A stretch of DNA of 44,720 nt from an uncultured Verrucomicrobia subdivision 3 bacterium (GTDB taxonomy: Bacteria; Verrucomicrobiota; Verrucomicrobiia; Limisphaerales; UBA11358): the NCBI GenBank assembly GCA_903842235.1, contig CAIMLG010000277.1:1-44720 (forward strand). Direction: 5' to 3'. A program made the translations under genes and the position numbers. Position 1 is the first letter of the stretch. Each line of letters opens with the position of its first letter. Below are positions 16,759 to 24,334 of this stretch, in pieces. The notes under the pieces are model-generated. The model was given only the letters and a program-made list of their open reading frames with translations. It ran no database searches and had not been told where the DNA came from.

Positions 16759-16997
16759 GGCCCCCGGCGTGGTAATCGGCGGGGGTGCCGGATTGGGGGC
16801 AAGGCCGGCGCTGACACTCGCCGCGGATGCCGCCCCGACGGGGTTGGTGAAAGATTGAGAACGGGTTTTCTACAAAGATGCCGCGCCGGACGGCGCTCCG
16901 GAGCCTGGCGGCACTCGGCGGCGAGCCGCAAAATTCGCGGGATGATTTTAAGCTGGCATTTTGCCGAAAGCTGCTCCGGCAGACCGGCCGCGCGAAA

Positions 16998-18494
16998 CTA
17001 TTTCACCTTTTCGACGACGAGCATTTCGATAGGCAGGTTGGTGGGGATGAGTTCCAGGCCGAGTTGGTCGAGGAGGGCCTGCTTTAAGCCGTCGAGGTTT
17101 GGTTTGTGCCAATCCGCCTCATCCCAATCAACTGCGAGGTCGTAGTTTTCGTGGAGCCCAGTCCGGTCAAGCACGGGCAGCTTAAACTTCTGCTCCAAAT
17201 AACGGGCCAGCGACGAAACTGGCTCGTGAAACAGACTGAGATGACCTCCCGGCCTTAAGCTCATGCCCCATTCCTCCTGGTTTATTGAGGTGCTCACCTT
17301 CAGATTTCCTGAACTTGAGGTCTTTACAAGCAGCAACACCGCTGATTCGCGGTTTTCCATTTTTGCGACCAGGCCAAATTGTTTTCGTATTTCACGCTGA
17401 AGCGCCTCGGCTGAGCCGCTGGTGAGATTGGCAATGTAATCATACTTTCCTTGCGGCTCACTGGTCAGGAATTTCATTCGCGCCGGTTCTCCGAGATAAG
17501 CAACGGATACCATCTCTCTCACGGTCTGACTGATACCCAGCACCTTGATATTATTATCTCTGCGCCGTTCGGCACACATACCACTGTCAGCGTTCGGATA
17601 CTTTGCGGGGAGAATCCTCACTTGCTTTGACGCAGCATATAATACATTGAAATCAGCCTTCGGCACCTGCCATGAATATGTCTGGTGCGTATTCATTGAT
17701 TTGATGACTACGGAGGTAGTTCCCGCCGCGAGCAACACGTTCACGCCAACCACCACGGCCGTTTTCATTTTTGTCCAAGCCATAATTTTCAAAGCTCCTT
17801 TTACAAGGGTTAAAGTTGAAGTTCCGGCCGCCGCCCCCTTCGCCACGGCGAGAACAGAAATGGTTTTTGCCAGCGCTGCGGGTGCGGCCGTCACGGAGTT
17901 CGCGGAGATCGCCCCGGCCAAAATGGCCGTGGTGGAACTCACTCCGCGTTTGCTGAAATAGCGTTGCAGTTTTTCCAGCGCGCGGCTCACGCGTTTGCGC
18001 GCAGTGTCCTCGCCGGTGCCCAACTGGCGGCCAACTTCCGCCAGCGATTGGTTTTCAAAGAAGCGCAGCAGCACGGCCTGCCGGTCGGTTTCGCCCAGCG
18101 AGGCCAGCGCCTCGTCGAGCAGCGGCGACATTTTTTCCCAGAGCGGATCGGTCGGGGCAGAGGACGGTTCGGCGTGCATGGATAACTCCTTTTCCAGGGT
18201 GGCCCGCCGCAAGGCATGGCGGGCCAGTTCGCGCGTCTGGGCGATGGCGGTAAAGCGCGTGGTCTTGAACAGCCAGCCGGCCAGGATGGTCTGGTCGGGA
18301 ATGCGCCCGGCCTTTTGCGCGAGGAGGGTGAACACGGCCTGCGTGATTTCGCCGGCCCGGTGCGGATCGCGCACCTGCCGCAGCGCCGCCGAGTAAACCA
18401 GGTCCACCCGCCGCGCCACGAGTTCGGCAAAGGCGGCTTCGGAATCGCGCCCGGCGTATTCGCGCAGCAGCGTCAGGTCGTCCAAGTCTTGCAT
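16998..18494 (-). CDS. ECF-type sigma factor with membrane segment and TIGR03435-like C-terminal domain (paralog 2)
   Basis: The 498-residue protein has an ECF module at the N-terminus: LLREYAGRDSEAAFAELVARRVDLVYSAAL and LAGWLFKTTRFTAIA in region 2, and LGETDRQAVLLRFFENQSLAEVGRQLG and ARKRVSRALEKLQ in region 4. The shared [14 protein letters not shown] segment and one hydrophobic helix (about 250-270) follow. A ~220-residue tail ends LPVLDRTGLHENYDLAVDW, then LDGLKQALLDQLGLELIPT and a closing IEMLVVEKVK. That ending matches, as I remember it, the TIGR03435 domain frequent in acidobacterial and verrucomicrobial proteins. Function of the tail is unknown; an extracytoplasmic sensor is a reasonable inference. 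A 40-bp stretch around [11 protein letters not shown] is nearly identical in DNA to paralog 1. GGTGA abuts the ATG at 18494. Confidence 0.87.
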   Translation of the reverse strand: MQDLDDLTLLREYAGRDSEAAFAELVARRVDLVYSAALRQVRDPHRAGEITQAVFTLLAQKAGRIPDQTILAGWLFKTTRFTAIAQTRELARHALRRATLEKELSMHAEPSSAPTDPLWEKMSPLLDEALASLGETDRQAVLLRFFENQSLAEVGRQLGTGEDTARKRVSRALEKLQRYFSKRGVSSTTAILAGAISANSVTAAPAALAKTISVLAVAKGAAAGTSTLTLVKGALKIMAWTKMKTAVVVGVNVLLAAGTTSVVIKSMNTHQTYSWQVPKADFNVLYAASKQVRILPAKYPNADSGMCAERRRDNNIKVLGISQTVREMVSVAYLGEPARMKFLTSEPQGKYDYIANLTSGSAEALQREIRKQFGLVAKMENRESAVLLLVKTSSSGNLKVSTSINQEEWGMSLRPGGHLSLFHEPVSSLARYLEQKFKLPVLDRTGLHENYDLAVDWDEADWHKPNLDGLKQALLDQLGLELIPTNLPIEMLVVEKVK

Positions 18495-18525
18495 TCACCT
18501 ATAAATGCCGGTTTTGACGGAAACC

Positions 18526-18556
18526 GGACAATCTTTTTCCAACTATTTTCACGCCC
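18526..18556 (-). promoter_or_regulatory. ECF-like promoter of sigma paralog 2
   Basis: On the minus strand GGGCGTGAAA (18547-18556) precedes GATTGTCC (18526-18533), with 16 bp between GTGAA and TTGTCC. The ATG lies 32 bp downstream, almost as in paralog 1 (33 bp). The spacer is 2 bp shorter than in paralog 1. Confidence 0.5.
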
Positions 18557-18608
18557 ACCCGCCAAGCGGCGAAGGAAGGCTTTCCTGATTCCGGTCCTTG
18601 GCCCTGAT

Positions 18609-18624
18609 TTTCCGCTCGCGGAAA
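18609..18624 (+). promoter_or_regulatory. 16-bp dyad upstream of pabC
   Basis: TTTCCGC and GCGGAAA flank a 2-bp centre, 44 bp before the pabC ATG, in the gap between divergent sigma paralog 2 and pabC. It could be an operator or simply another short palindrome; the sequence alone does not decide. Confidence 0.35.
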
Positions 18625-18667
18625 GGCGGCGCTTCGGGTAATTGAGGCGGCATCAGGAACTGATTTC

Positions 18668-19513
18668 ATGCTGGTTTTTCTCAATGGAAAGTTTGTGCCG
18701 GAGGCGGAAGCGGTCGTGCCCGTGAGCGACCGGGGCTTTCTGCTGGGCGACGGCTTGTTTGAAACCGTGCGGGTGGCGGGCGGCAAACCCTTCCGCCTGG
18801 CGCAGCATCTTGAGCGTTTGGCGCGCGGGGCGGAGTTTCTGCAAATCCGGCTGCCGTTCACGCTTCAGGAACTGGATGCGTTCGCGACCCGGTTGATTGC
18901 AGAAAATGGGGTTTCCGACGCGGTGCTGCGGCTGACGCTGACGCGCGGTCCGGGCGGGCGCGGTTATTCTCCCAAAGGGGCGAACCAGCCGACGCTGGTG
19001 ATGACCTTGCAGCCGCTGCCGCCGACGCTGGCCAGTGACCCGCCGGCGTGGCGGATGATCACCTCCGCCCTGCGGATTCCGGCGGGCGATGCGCTGGCGA
19101 CGTTCAAGACGACGAGCAAGATGCTCAATGTGTTGGCCCGCGCGGAGGCGGAACAGCAGGGGGCCGACGAGGCCTTGTTGCTCAACACGAACGGCGAAGT
19201 CGCGGAGACGGCGGGCGGCAATGTTTTTTGGGTGGCGCACGGGAAGATTTGCACGGTGCCGGCGGAGCAAGGCGCGCTCCCGGGCATCACGCGGGCGACG
19301 GTGTTGGAAATTTGCCTGACGCTTGGCCTGGCAACCGAGGTGTGCCCGATCAAGCCGGATCAATTGGTGGCCGCTGAGGGGGTTTTTGTCACGCAAAGCG
19401 TTTGGGGCGTGGTGCCAGTCGCGAGTTTGGATGGTCTGCCAGTGGGCAGTTCGCCCCTGATTGGCCGAATCGCCCAAGCCTACACCGCCTGGCTGGCGCG
19501 GGCGGAAGCTTGA
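18668..19513 (+). CDS. pabC: aminodeoxychorismate lyase (class IV PLP aminotransferase fold)
   Basis: The 281-residue fold-type IV PLP enzyme has VSDRGFLLGDGLFETVRV near the N-terminus, the KTTSK segment at 147-151 carrying the PLP lysine, LLLNTNGEVAETAGGNVFWV and PGITRATVLEI. PabC converts 4-amino-4-deoxychorismate to p-aminobenzoate and pyruvate in folate synthesis. Branched-chain or D-amino acid aminotransferases share the fold. The short length and GDGLFET wording, plus pabB 4.3 kb upstream on the same strand, favour PabC. Confidence 0.85.
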   Translation: MLVFLNGKFVPEAEAVVPVSDRGFLLGDGLFETVRVAGGKPFRLAQHLERLARGAEFLQIRLPFTLQELDAFATRLIAENGVSDAVLRLTLTRGPGGRGYSPKGANQPTLVMTLQPLPPTLASDPPAWRMITSALRIPAGDALATFKTTSKMLNVLARAEAEQQGADEALLLNTNGEVAETAGGNVFWVAHGKICTVPAEQGALPGITRATVLEICLTLGLATEVCPIKPDQLVAAEGVFVTQSVWGVVPVASLDGLPVGSSPLIGRIAQAYTAWLARAEA

Positions 19514-19603
19514 GCTGAGCGGGGAAAATTTGCCGGCAAGCCTTTCGCGCTTGAATCTTTACAGCGCATAGGCGTAAGGTGAATCAAAACCATGAGGTGA
19601 TCT

Positions 19604-20302
19604 ATGATTAATGCCAGTTTGGACAGTTGCCTTTCCTTTGTTAACAGCCAGACCGCTCCGTCCGCCAAGACCGAGGTGCCGGCGGGGGTTCGTCGCGCCG
19701 TCACCATTTCCCGCCAGGCGGGCTGCGGCGCGGTGCATGTGGCGGAAAAGCTGGCGAACTACTTGCAGCAGCACGTGCCGTTGCCCGGCGTCAAATGGAC
19801 GATTTTCGACCGCGAACTGATGGATAAGGTGCTCGCCGATCACAAACTTCCGAAGTATCTTGCCCAGTTCCTGCCGGAAGACCGGGCGTCGCAGATCGAG
19901 GACACGCTGGCTGATATTTTCGGGGTGCATCCGCCCACGCAAACCGTGGTGCAGCACATGGCGGAGACGCTCCTGCAACTGGCGGAGCTGGGCGGGGTGA
20001 TTCTCATTGGCCGGGGCGGCAATATTGTCACCGCCAACATCCCGCATGTGTTGCATGTTCGGCTGGTGGCGCCGCTGGAGGAGCGGGTGGAACGCATTAG
20101 TCGCGAAGATCACAAAACGGCGGGTGAGGCGCGACGATTCTGCCTGGAAGAGGAACAAGCGCGCGCCCGCTACCTGAAAACTTATTTTCAGGCCGACATC
20201 AACGATCCATTGAAATACCACCTGGTCATCAATACCAGCCTGATGGGATATGATAACGCGGCCCGGTTAATCGGGGATGCGGTGCTGCGCTTGCCGGCGT
20301 GA
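19604..20302 (+). CDS. cytidylate kinase-like family protein
   Basis: The 232-residue P-loop protein begins its core with VTISRQAGCGAVHVAEKLA (33-51). This is the glycine-rich nucleotide loop of the cytidylate-kinase-like family, where the classic GKST is replaced. FDRELMDKVL, VILIGRGGNIV and RLVAPLEERVERISRED follow, as in that family. True substrate and reaction are unknown. The start is supported by GAGGTGA at 19594-19600, just before the ATG. A perfect 7-bp inverted repeat AGGTCAC/GTGACCT (20303-20335) follows the stop codon directly, before the next gene. Confidence 0.85.
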   Translation: MINASLDSCLSFVNSQTAPSAKTEVPAGVRRAVTISRQAGCGAVHVAEKLANYLQQHVPLPGVKWTIFDRELMDKVLADHKLPKYLAQFLPEDRASQIEDTLADIFGVHPPTQTVVQHMAETLLQLAELGGVILIGRGGNIVTANIPHVLHVRLVAPLEERVERISREDHKTAGEARRFCLEEEQARARYLKTYFQADINDPLKYHLVINTSLMGYDNAARLIGDAVLRLPA

Positions 20303-20344
20303 AGGTCACTGAGGTTGGCGATGCGGATGTGACCTAACAGTCCT

Positions 20345-21505
20345 GTGCCATTTCTGGAAAAAAAACCGGCCAATGGCCCTCACCGGACCGGGGATTTTCT
20401 GGCGGTCTTGCTGCTGCTGGCCCTGCTCGCCGGCCTGGGCGGGCTATGGTGGCGGCAGAAGCATCCCTCGAAACCGAGCCCGCCAAAGCAACGACAATCG
20501 GCGGTAAAGTCGGCCCAGAAAATCACTCCGATGGTGCGCCCGCGCCCCATTGCCAGTAAAGTGGAACCATCAAAAACGAATCTGGTGGCTGTGCCGGTGG
20601 CTGGCCCGCTCCGGCCAGCGCTGCCGGCAGTTGTGGCGAGCGGATTTCCCCGCCCCGGTCGTGACCCTTTTGAAGTGCAAATCGCACTCGCGCGGCGGGC
20701 GATTTCGCCTGGCCCAATCGACGGGGCCATCGGTTTGCAAACCCGGGCCGCCATCGCAGCGTTTCAGCGGGCCGAACAAGTTTCTGTAAGCGGCCAGCTG
20801 GACACAAACACCCGGTCGCTGCTCCTGCTGGAGGCACCGTTGCTGCTGACTTATACCGTGACGACCAATGATCTGGCGCGGCTTCAGCCGCTGGGTAAGA
20901 CCTGGCTCGCCAAGTCGGAACAGATGGCGTTGGAATACGAAAGCATTCTGGAATTGCTTGCGGAAAAGGCGCACGCCCATCCGCTGCTGCTGCAAAAACT
21001 GAATCCCGAAGTCAATTGGACCAATGTCGCCGCAGGCACGGTCATGAAGATTCCCGAGGTGACCTATCCCGAACCCGCGGACAAGGCGGCATTGGTGGTG
21101 ATTCATCTGGCCGGCAAATATCTGGAGGCCTTTGATCCGGCTACCAATCTGCTGGCCCATTTCCCTTGCAGCATCGCGGCGCGCGTGGAGAAACGGCCGG
21201 TGGGTAAACTGCGGGTGGCCGTCGTCGCCCCGCATCCGAACTACACTTTTGATCCAGCCGTGTTTCCCGAATCGCCCGAGGCCCAAGCCATCGGTCACAA
21301 GCTCATCTTGCCACCCGGTCCGAACAATCCCGTGGGGGTGGCATGGATCGGCCTCGACAAGCCGGGTTATGGGATTCACGGCACGCCGGTGCCGGAACAG
21401 GTCGGCCGCACGGAATCACACGGCTGCTTCCGGCTGGCGAACTGGGATGCGGAATATCTGCTCAAACTGGCGTGGATCGGCCTGCCGGTGGAAGTCGTGC
21501 CGTGA
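20345..21505 (+). CDS. L,D-transpeptidase with peptidoglycan-binding and LysM-like regions
   Basis: The 386-residue protein starts at GTG 20345. It has an N-terminal membrane anchor (about 17-36, AVLLLLALLAGLGGLWW) and a Pro/Lys-rich linker. A peptidoglycan-binding domain spans about 105-160 (ISPGPIDGAIGLQTRAAIAAFQ), followed by a LysM-like stretch to about 238 (LLQKLNPEVNWTNVAAGTVMKIPEV). The YkuD catalytic domain has IHGTPVPEQVG and SHGCFRLANWD, with nucleophile C361. It makes 3-3 crosslinks or attaches proteins to peptidoglycan in the periplasm. A GCG/GCC-rich linker follows the anchor. Confidence 0.93.
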   Translation: MPFLEKKPANGPHRTGDFLAVLLLLALLAGLGGLWWRQKHPSKPSPPKQRQSAVKSAQKITPMVRPRPIASKVEPSKTNLVAVPVAGPLRPALPAVVASGFPRPGRDPFEVQIALARRAISPGPIDGAIGLQTRAAIAAFQRAEQVSVSGQLDTNTRSLLLLEAPLLLTYTVTTNDLARLQPLGKTWLAKSEQMALEYESILELLAEKAHAHPLLLQKLNPEVNWTNVAAGTVMKIPEVTYPEPADKAALVVIHLAGKYLEAFDPATNLLAHFPCSIAARVEKRPVGKLRVAVVAPHPNYTFDPAVFPESPEAQAIGHKLILPPGPNNPVGVAWIGLDKPGYGIHGTPVPEQVGRTESHGCFRLANWDAEYLLKLAWIGLPVEVVP

Positions 21506-21590
21506 AGGGATTCCAATTTATCTTGGAAATTATCATTGCCCGATGGCGTGATTCGGTAAAACTGTGAGGGAACTAAACGAAAGAAATATT

Positions 21591-22202
21591 ATGACTTCTG
21601 GAATCCTTTTAATTGCTGTGCTTGGTGGCTTGGTGTTGGTCGCCCTGATTGTCGGCGGCTTGGTGGTTGGCATCTACAACAAGCTCGTCACCATGCGCAA
21701 TCGGTATAAAAACGCCTACGCGCAGATTGACGTGCAACTCAAGCGCCGTTACGACCTCATCCCCAACCTCGTGGAGACCGCCAAGGGCTATCTGAAGCAT
21801 GAAAGCGGCACGCTCCAAGCCGTGACCGAGGCGCGTAACATCGCCTATGCCGCGTCCAAAGCCGCCGCCGCCAATCCCGGCGATGCCGGGGCCATGAAGA
21901 ATCTCGCCGCCGCCGAAACCGGCCTGGCCGGCACCTTGAGCCGCCTGATGATGGTTTCTGAAGCCTATCCCGACCTGAAGGCCAACCAGAACATGATGCA
22001 GCTCACCGAGGAACTGACCTCCACGGAAAACAAAATCTCCTTTGCGCGCCAGGCTTACAATGATTCCGTGATGACCTACAACACCAATCGCGAAGTCTTC
22101 CCGAGCAATCTGATCGCCGGCATGTTCAACTTCGCGGCGGCCGAATTGTTCGTCGTGGACAAGCCGGAGGAAAAGGTCGCGCCGAAAGTTTCCTTCTCAT
22201 GA
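21591..22202 (+). CDS. lemA: LemA family protein
   Basis: The 203-residue protein has one N-terminal membrane helix (about 4-27) and an extended alpha-helical domain containing the family signature YNKLVTMRNRYKNAYAQIDVQLKRRYDLIPNLV and GTLQAVTEARN. ATG 21591 is preferred over GTG 21564 because the helix then begins at once, as in homologs. LemA genes are commonly paired with M48 proteases, as here (74 bp downstream). The role is unclear; the pair is thought to act in membrane protein quality control. Confidence 0.93.
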   Translation: MTSGILLIAVLGGLVLVALIVGGLVVGIYNKLVTMRNRYKNAYAQIDVQLKRRYDLIPNLVETAKGYLKHESGTLQAVTEARNIAYAASKAAAANPGDAGAMKNLAAAETGLAGTLSRLMMVSEAYPDLKANQNMMQLTEELTSTENKISFARQAYNDSVMTYNTNREVFPSNLIAGMFNFAAAELFVVDKPEEKVAPKVSFS

Positions 22203-22276
22203 GCTTTTGAGGGAGCTGGCAATTTGCGATTTGCGCGCCGTTAAATAATCGCAAAACGTAAATCCCGCAAATCTTC

Positions 22277-24250
22277 ATGGACTTCTTCGCACGACAAGAC
22301 CAGGCCCGCCGCCGGACCAAGTGGCTGGTGCTTTACTTCGCTCTGGCCGTGGTGCTGCTCATCGCGGCGGTGTATTTCATTGCGCTGATCGTCTTCGCCG
22401 GAGTTCAGGCCAAACAGCATCACGGCTACGATGCCGCCCCGGTGCAGCTTCTGCTGTGGAACCCAAAGGTTTTTATCGGCGCCACCCTAGGCGTGCTGGC
22501 GGTTATCTTCATCGGCAGTGCCTACAAGACGAACGAGCTTTCCGCCGGCGGCAGCGCCGTGGCGACCTTGATGGGCGGCCGGCTGGTGAATCAAAACACC
22601 ACCGACCCGAACGAGCGCAAATTGCTCAACGTCGTCGAGGAAATGGCCATCGCCTCCGGCGTGGCGATGCCGCAGGTCTATGTGCTGGATCGGGAACCGG
22701 CTGTCAACGCCTTCGCCGCCGGCCACAACACCGGCGACGCCGCCATCGGCGTGACGCGTGGCTGCATCGAACTCCTTTCGCGGGATGAATTGCAGGGCGT
22801 CATCGGCCATGAATTCAGCCACATCATGAACGGCGACATGCGTCTGAATCTCCGGCTCATCGGCATCATCTTCGGTCTGCTCTGCCTGGCCACCATCGGA
22901 CGCATCCTGCTTTACGCCCGCAGCAGCAGCAGCCGCGATAAAAATCCGCTGCCGCTCCTCGGCATTGCCCTAATCATCCTCGGTGCCATCGGCGTTTTCT
23001 TTGGCCGGCTCATCCAGGCTGCGGTCAGCCGCCAGCGCGAATTTCTGGCGGACGCCTCGTCAGTTCAGTTCACGCGCAATCCCGGCGGACTTTCCGGCGC
23101 GCTGCAAAAGATCGGCCGTTACAGCTACGGTTCCAAGCTGGAATCCGAGCACGCGCCCGACCTTTGCCACATGTTTTTCGGCAACGGCCTGAAATCATCC
23201 ATGTTCGGTGCGCTGGCCACGCATCCGCCGATTCCCGACCGCATCCACGCGATTGATCCGGCGTGGGACGGCATTTTTCCGCCGCTCAAGGCGGAGCAAT
23301 TTGAAACCGTCAAGCGCGCCGCCCTTTCGGAATTGAAACATGACCAGGCGCCTATGCCGCACATTCTCGGGGGCATCCTCACGGGAGCCGTGATCGCCGG
23401 GGAAACCACGCGCCTGCCGGTCATCCACTCGGAGGCCGTCATGCCGCATCTCGGCAATCCCACACCGTTGCATCTGAAATATGCCGAGGCGATGCGCGAG
23501 GCGATGCCGGAAAACCTCCGCGCGACCGCCCGTGAGCCGCTGGACGCCACGACCCTGATTTACGCGTTGCTGTTAAGCCATGATGATGGTCACCGGGCAG
23601 AACAGCTCGCAGAAATCAAAAGCCGCGTCAGTGATTCCGTCGCCGCCAAAACCACGGCGCTCTATCCCGATGTTACCGCCGTGGCCAAGCGTGCGCGGCT
23701 GCCCCTCGTCAATCTGGCCATCGGCGCGCTGCGCAACCTCACCGCCGAGCAGTTCGAGCAATTTTCAAAAATGGTGGAATGGCTCATCGCCAGTGATGAC
23801 CAGATTGAGCTATTTGAATTCGTGCTGCAGAAGATTGTCTTCCATCACCTCGGCCCCAAGTTCAGCCATGTGCGTCCGGCCACCGTGCAGTTTTACACGC
23901 TCAAGCCGCTCGTGCCCGACTGCGCGGTCATTTTATCCGCGCTGGCCCAAGTCGGCAGCGAGAATGCCGGGGAAATCCAAAAGTCCTTCGCCGCCGGGGC
24001 CCCGTTTCTCCGTGCGCCGGTGAACCTGCTGCCTGGATTGCTCCCACGCGAACAGTGCGGCGTGGAGGCGCTTGACACCGCGCTCAACCGGCTGATGCTC
24101 GCCGTGCCGATCATCAAAAAAAACCTGTTGGAAGCCTGCGCCCGCGTCGTCGGCGCGGACGGCGTTATTTTGGAGGGCGAGGCCGAATTGCTCCGGGCCG
24201 TGGCGGATACTTTGGATTGCCCCATGCCGCCGCTGGGCGTGGAGGCGTAA
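22277..24250 (+). CDS. M48 family (HtpX-like) membrane zinc metalloprotease with long C-terminal extension
   Basis: The 657-residue protein has membrane helices at about 15-43 and 63-83. The peptidase domain has HEFSH at 178-182, the zinc site, and a third-ligand REFLADASS helix after two more membrane helices. Core HtpX-type sequence ends near residue 330 (THPPIPDRIHAID). The remaining ~320 residues are mostly helical and soluble, with no motif I recognise. Long M48 proteins of this kind accompany LemA in several phyla. It probably degrades or processes membrane proteins. Confidence 0.92.
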   Translation: MDFFARQDQARRRTKWLVLYFALAVVLLIAAVYFIALIVFAGVQAKQHHGYDAAPVQLLLWNPKVFIGATLGVLAVIFIGSAYKTNELSAGGSAVATLMGGRLVNQNTTDPNERKLLNVVEEMAIASGVAMPQVYVLDREPAVNAFAAGHNTGDAAIGVTRGCIELLSRDELQGVIGHEFSHIMNGDMRLNLRLIGIIFGLLCLATIGRILLYARSSSSRDKNPLPLLGIALIILGAIGVFFGRLIQAAVSRQREFLADASSVQFTRNPGGLSGALQKIGRYSYGSKLESEHAPDLCHMFFGNGLKSSMFGALATHPPIPDRIHAIDPAWDGIFPPLKAEQFETVKRAALSELKHDQAPMPHILGGILTGAVIAGETTRLPVIHSEAVMPHLGNPTPLHLKYAEAMREAMPENLRATAREPLDATTLIYALLLSHDDGHRAEQLAEIKSRVSDSVAAKTTALYPDVTAVAKRARLPLVNLAIGALRNLTAEQFEQFSKMVEWLIASDDQIELFEFVLQKIVFHHLGPKFSHVRPATVQFYTLKPLVPDCAVILSALAQVGSENAGEIQKSFAAGAPFLRAPVNLLPGLLPREQCGVEALDTALNRLMLAVPIIKKNLLEACARVVGADGVILEGEAELLRAVADTLDCPMPPLGVEA

Positions 24251-24258
24251 GCCGATAT

Positions 24259-24288
24259 GGGAGGGCTGACCTGCTGCTCAGCCCTCCC
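24259..24288. terminator. hairpin between convergent M48 gene and pheT
   Basis: GGGAGGGCTGA (24259-24269) pairs perfectly with TCAGCCCTCCC (24278-24288) around an 8-nt loop, 9 bp after the protease stop. There is no T-run on either side, so it could work as a bidirectional, factor-assisted terminator. Confidence 0.6.
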
Positions 24289-24334
24289 TGGCGACCCGCC
24301 CGCGTCGCCCTACCATCCGGAAATCACCCGTAAA

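Noticed and set aside
16233-16931. 232-codon minus-strand frame as a repeat protein gene
   Set aside because: It is open only because the array is palindromic with a period divisible by three; there is no ribosome site, and the flanking sequence is not protein-like.
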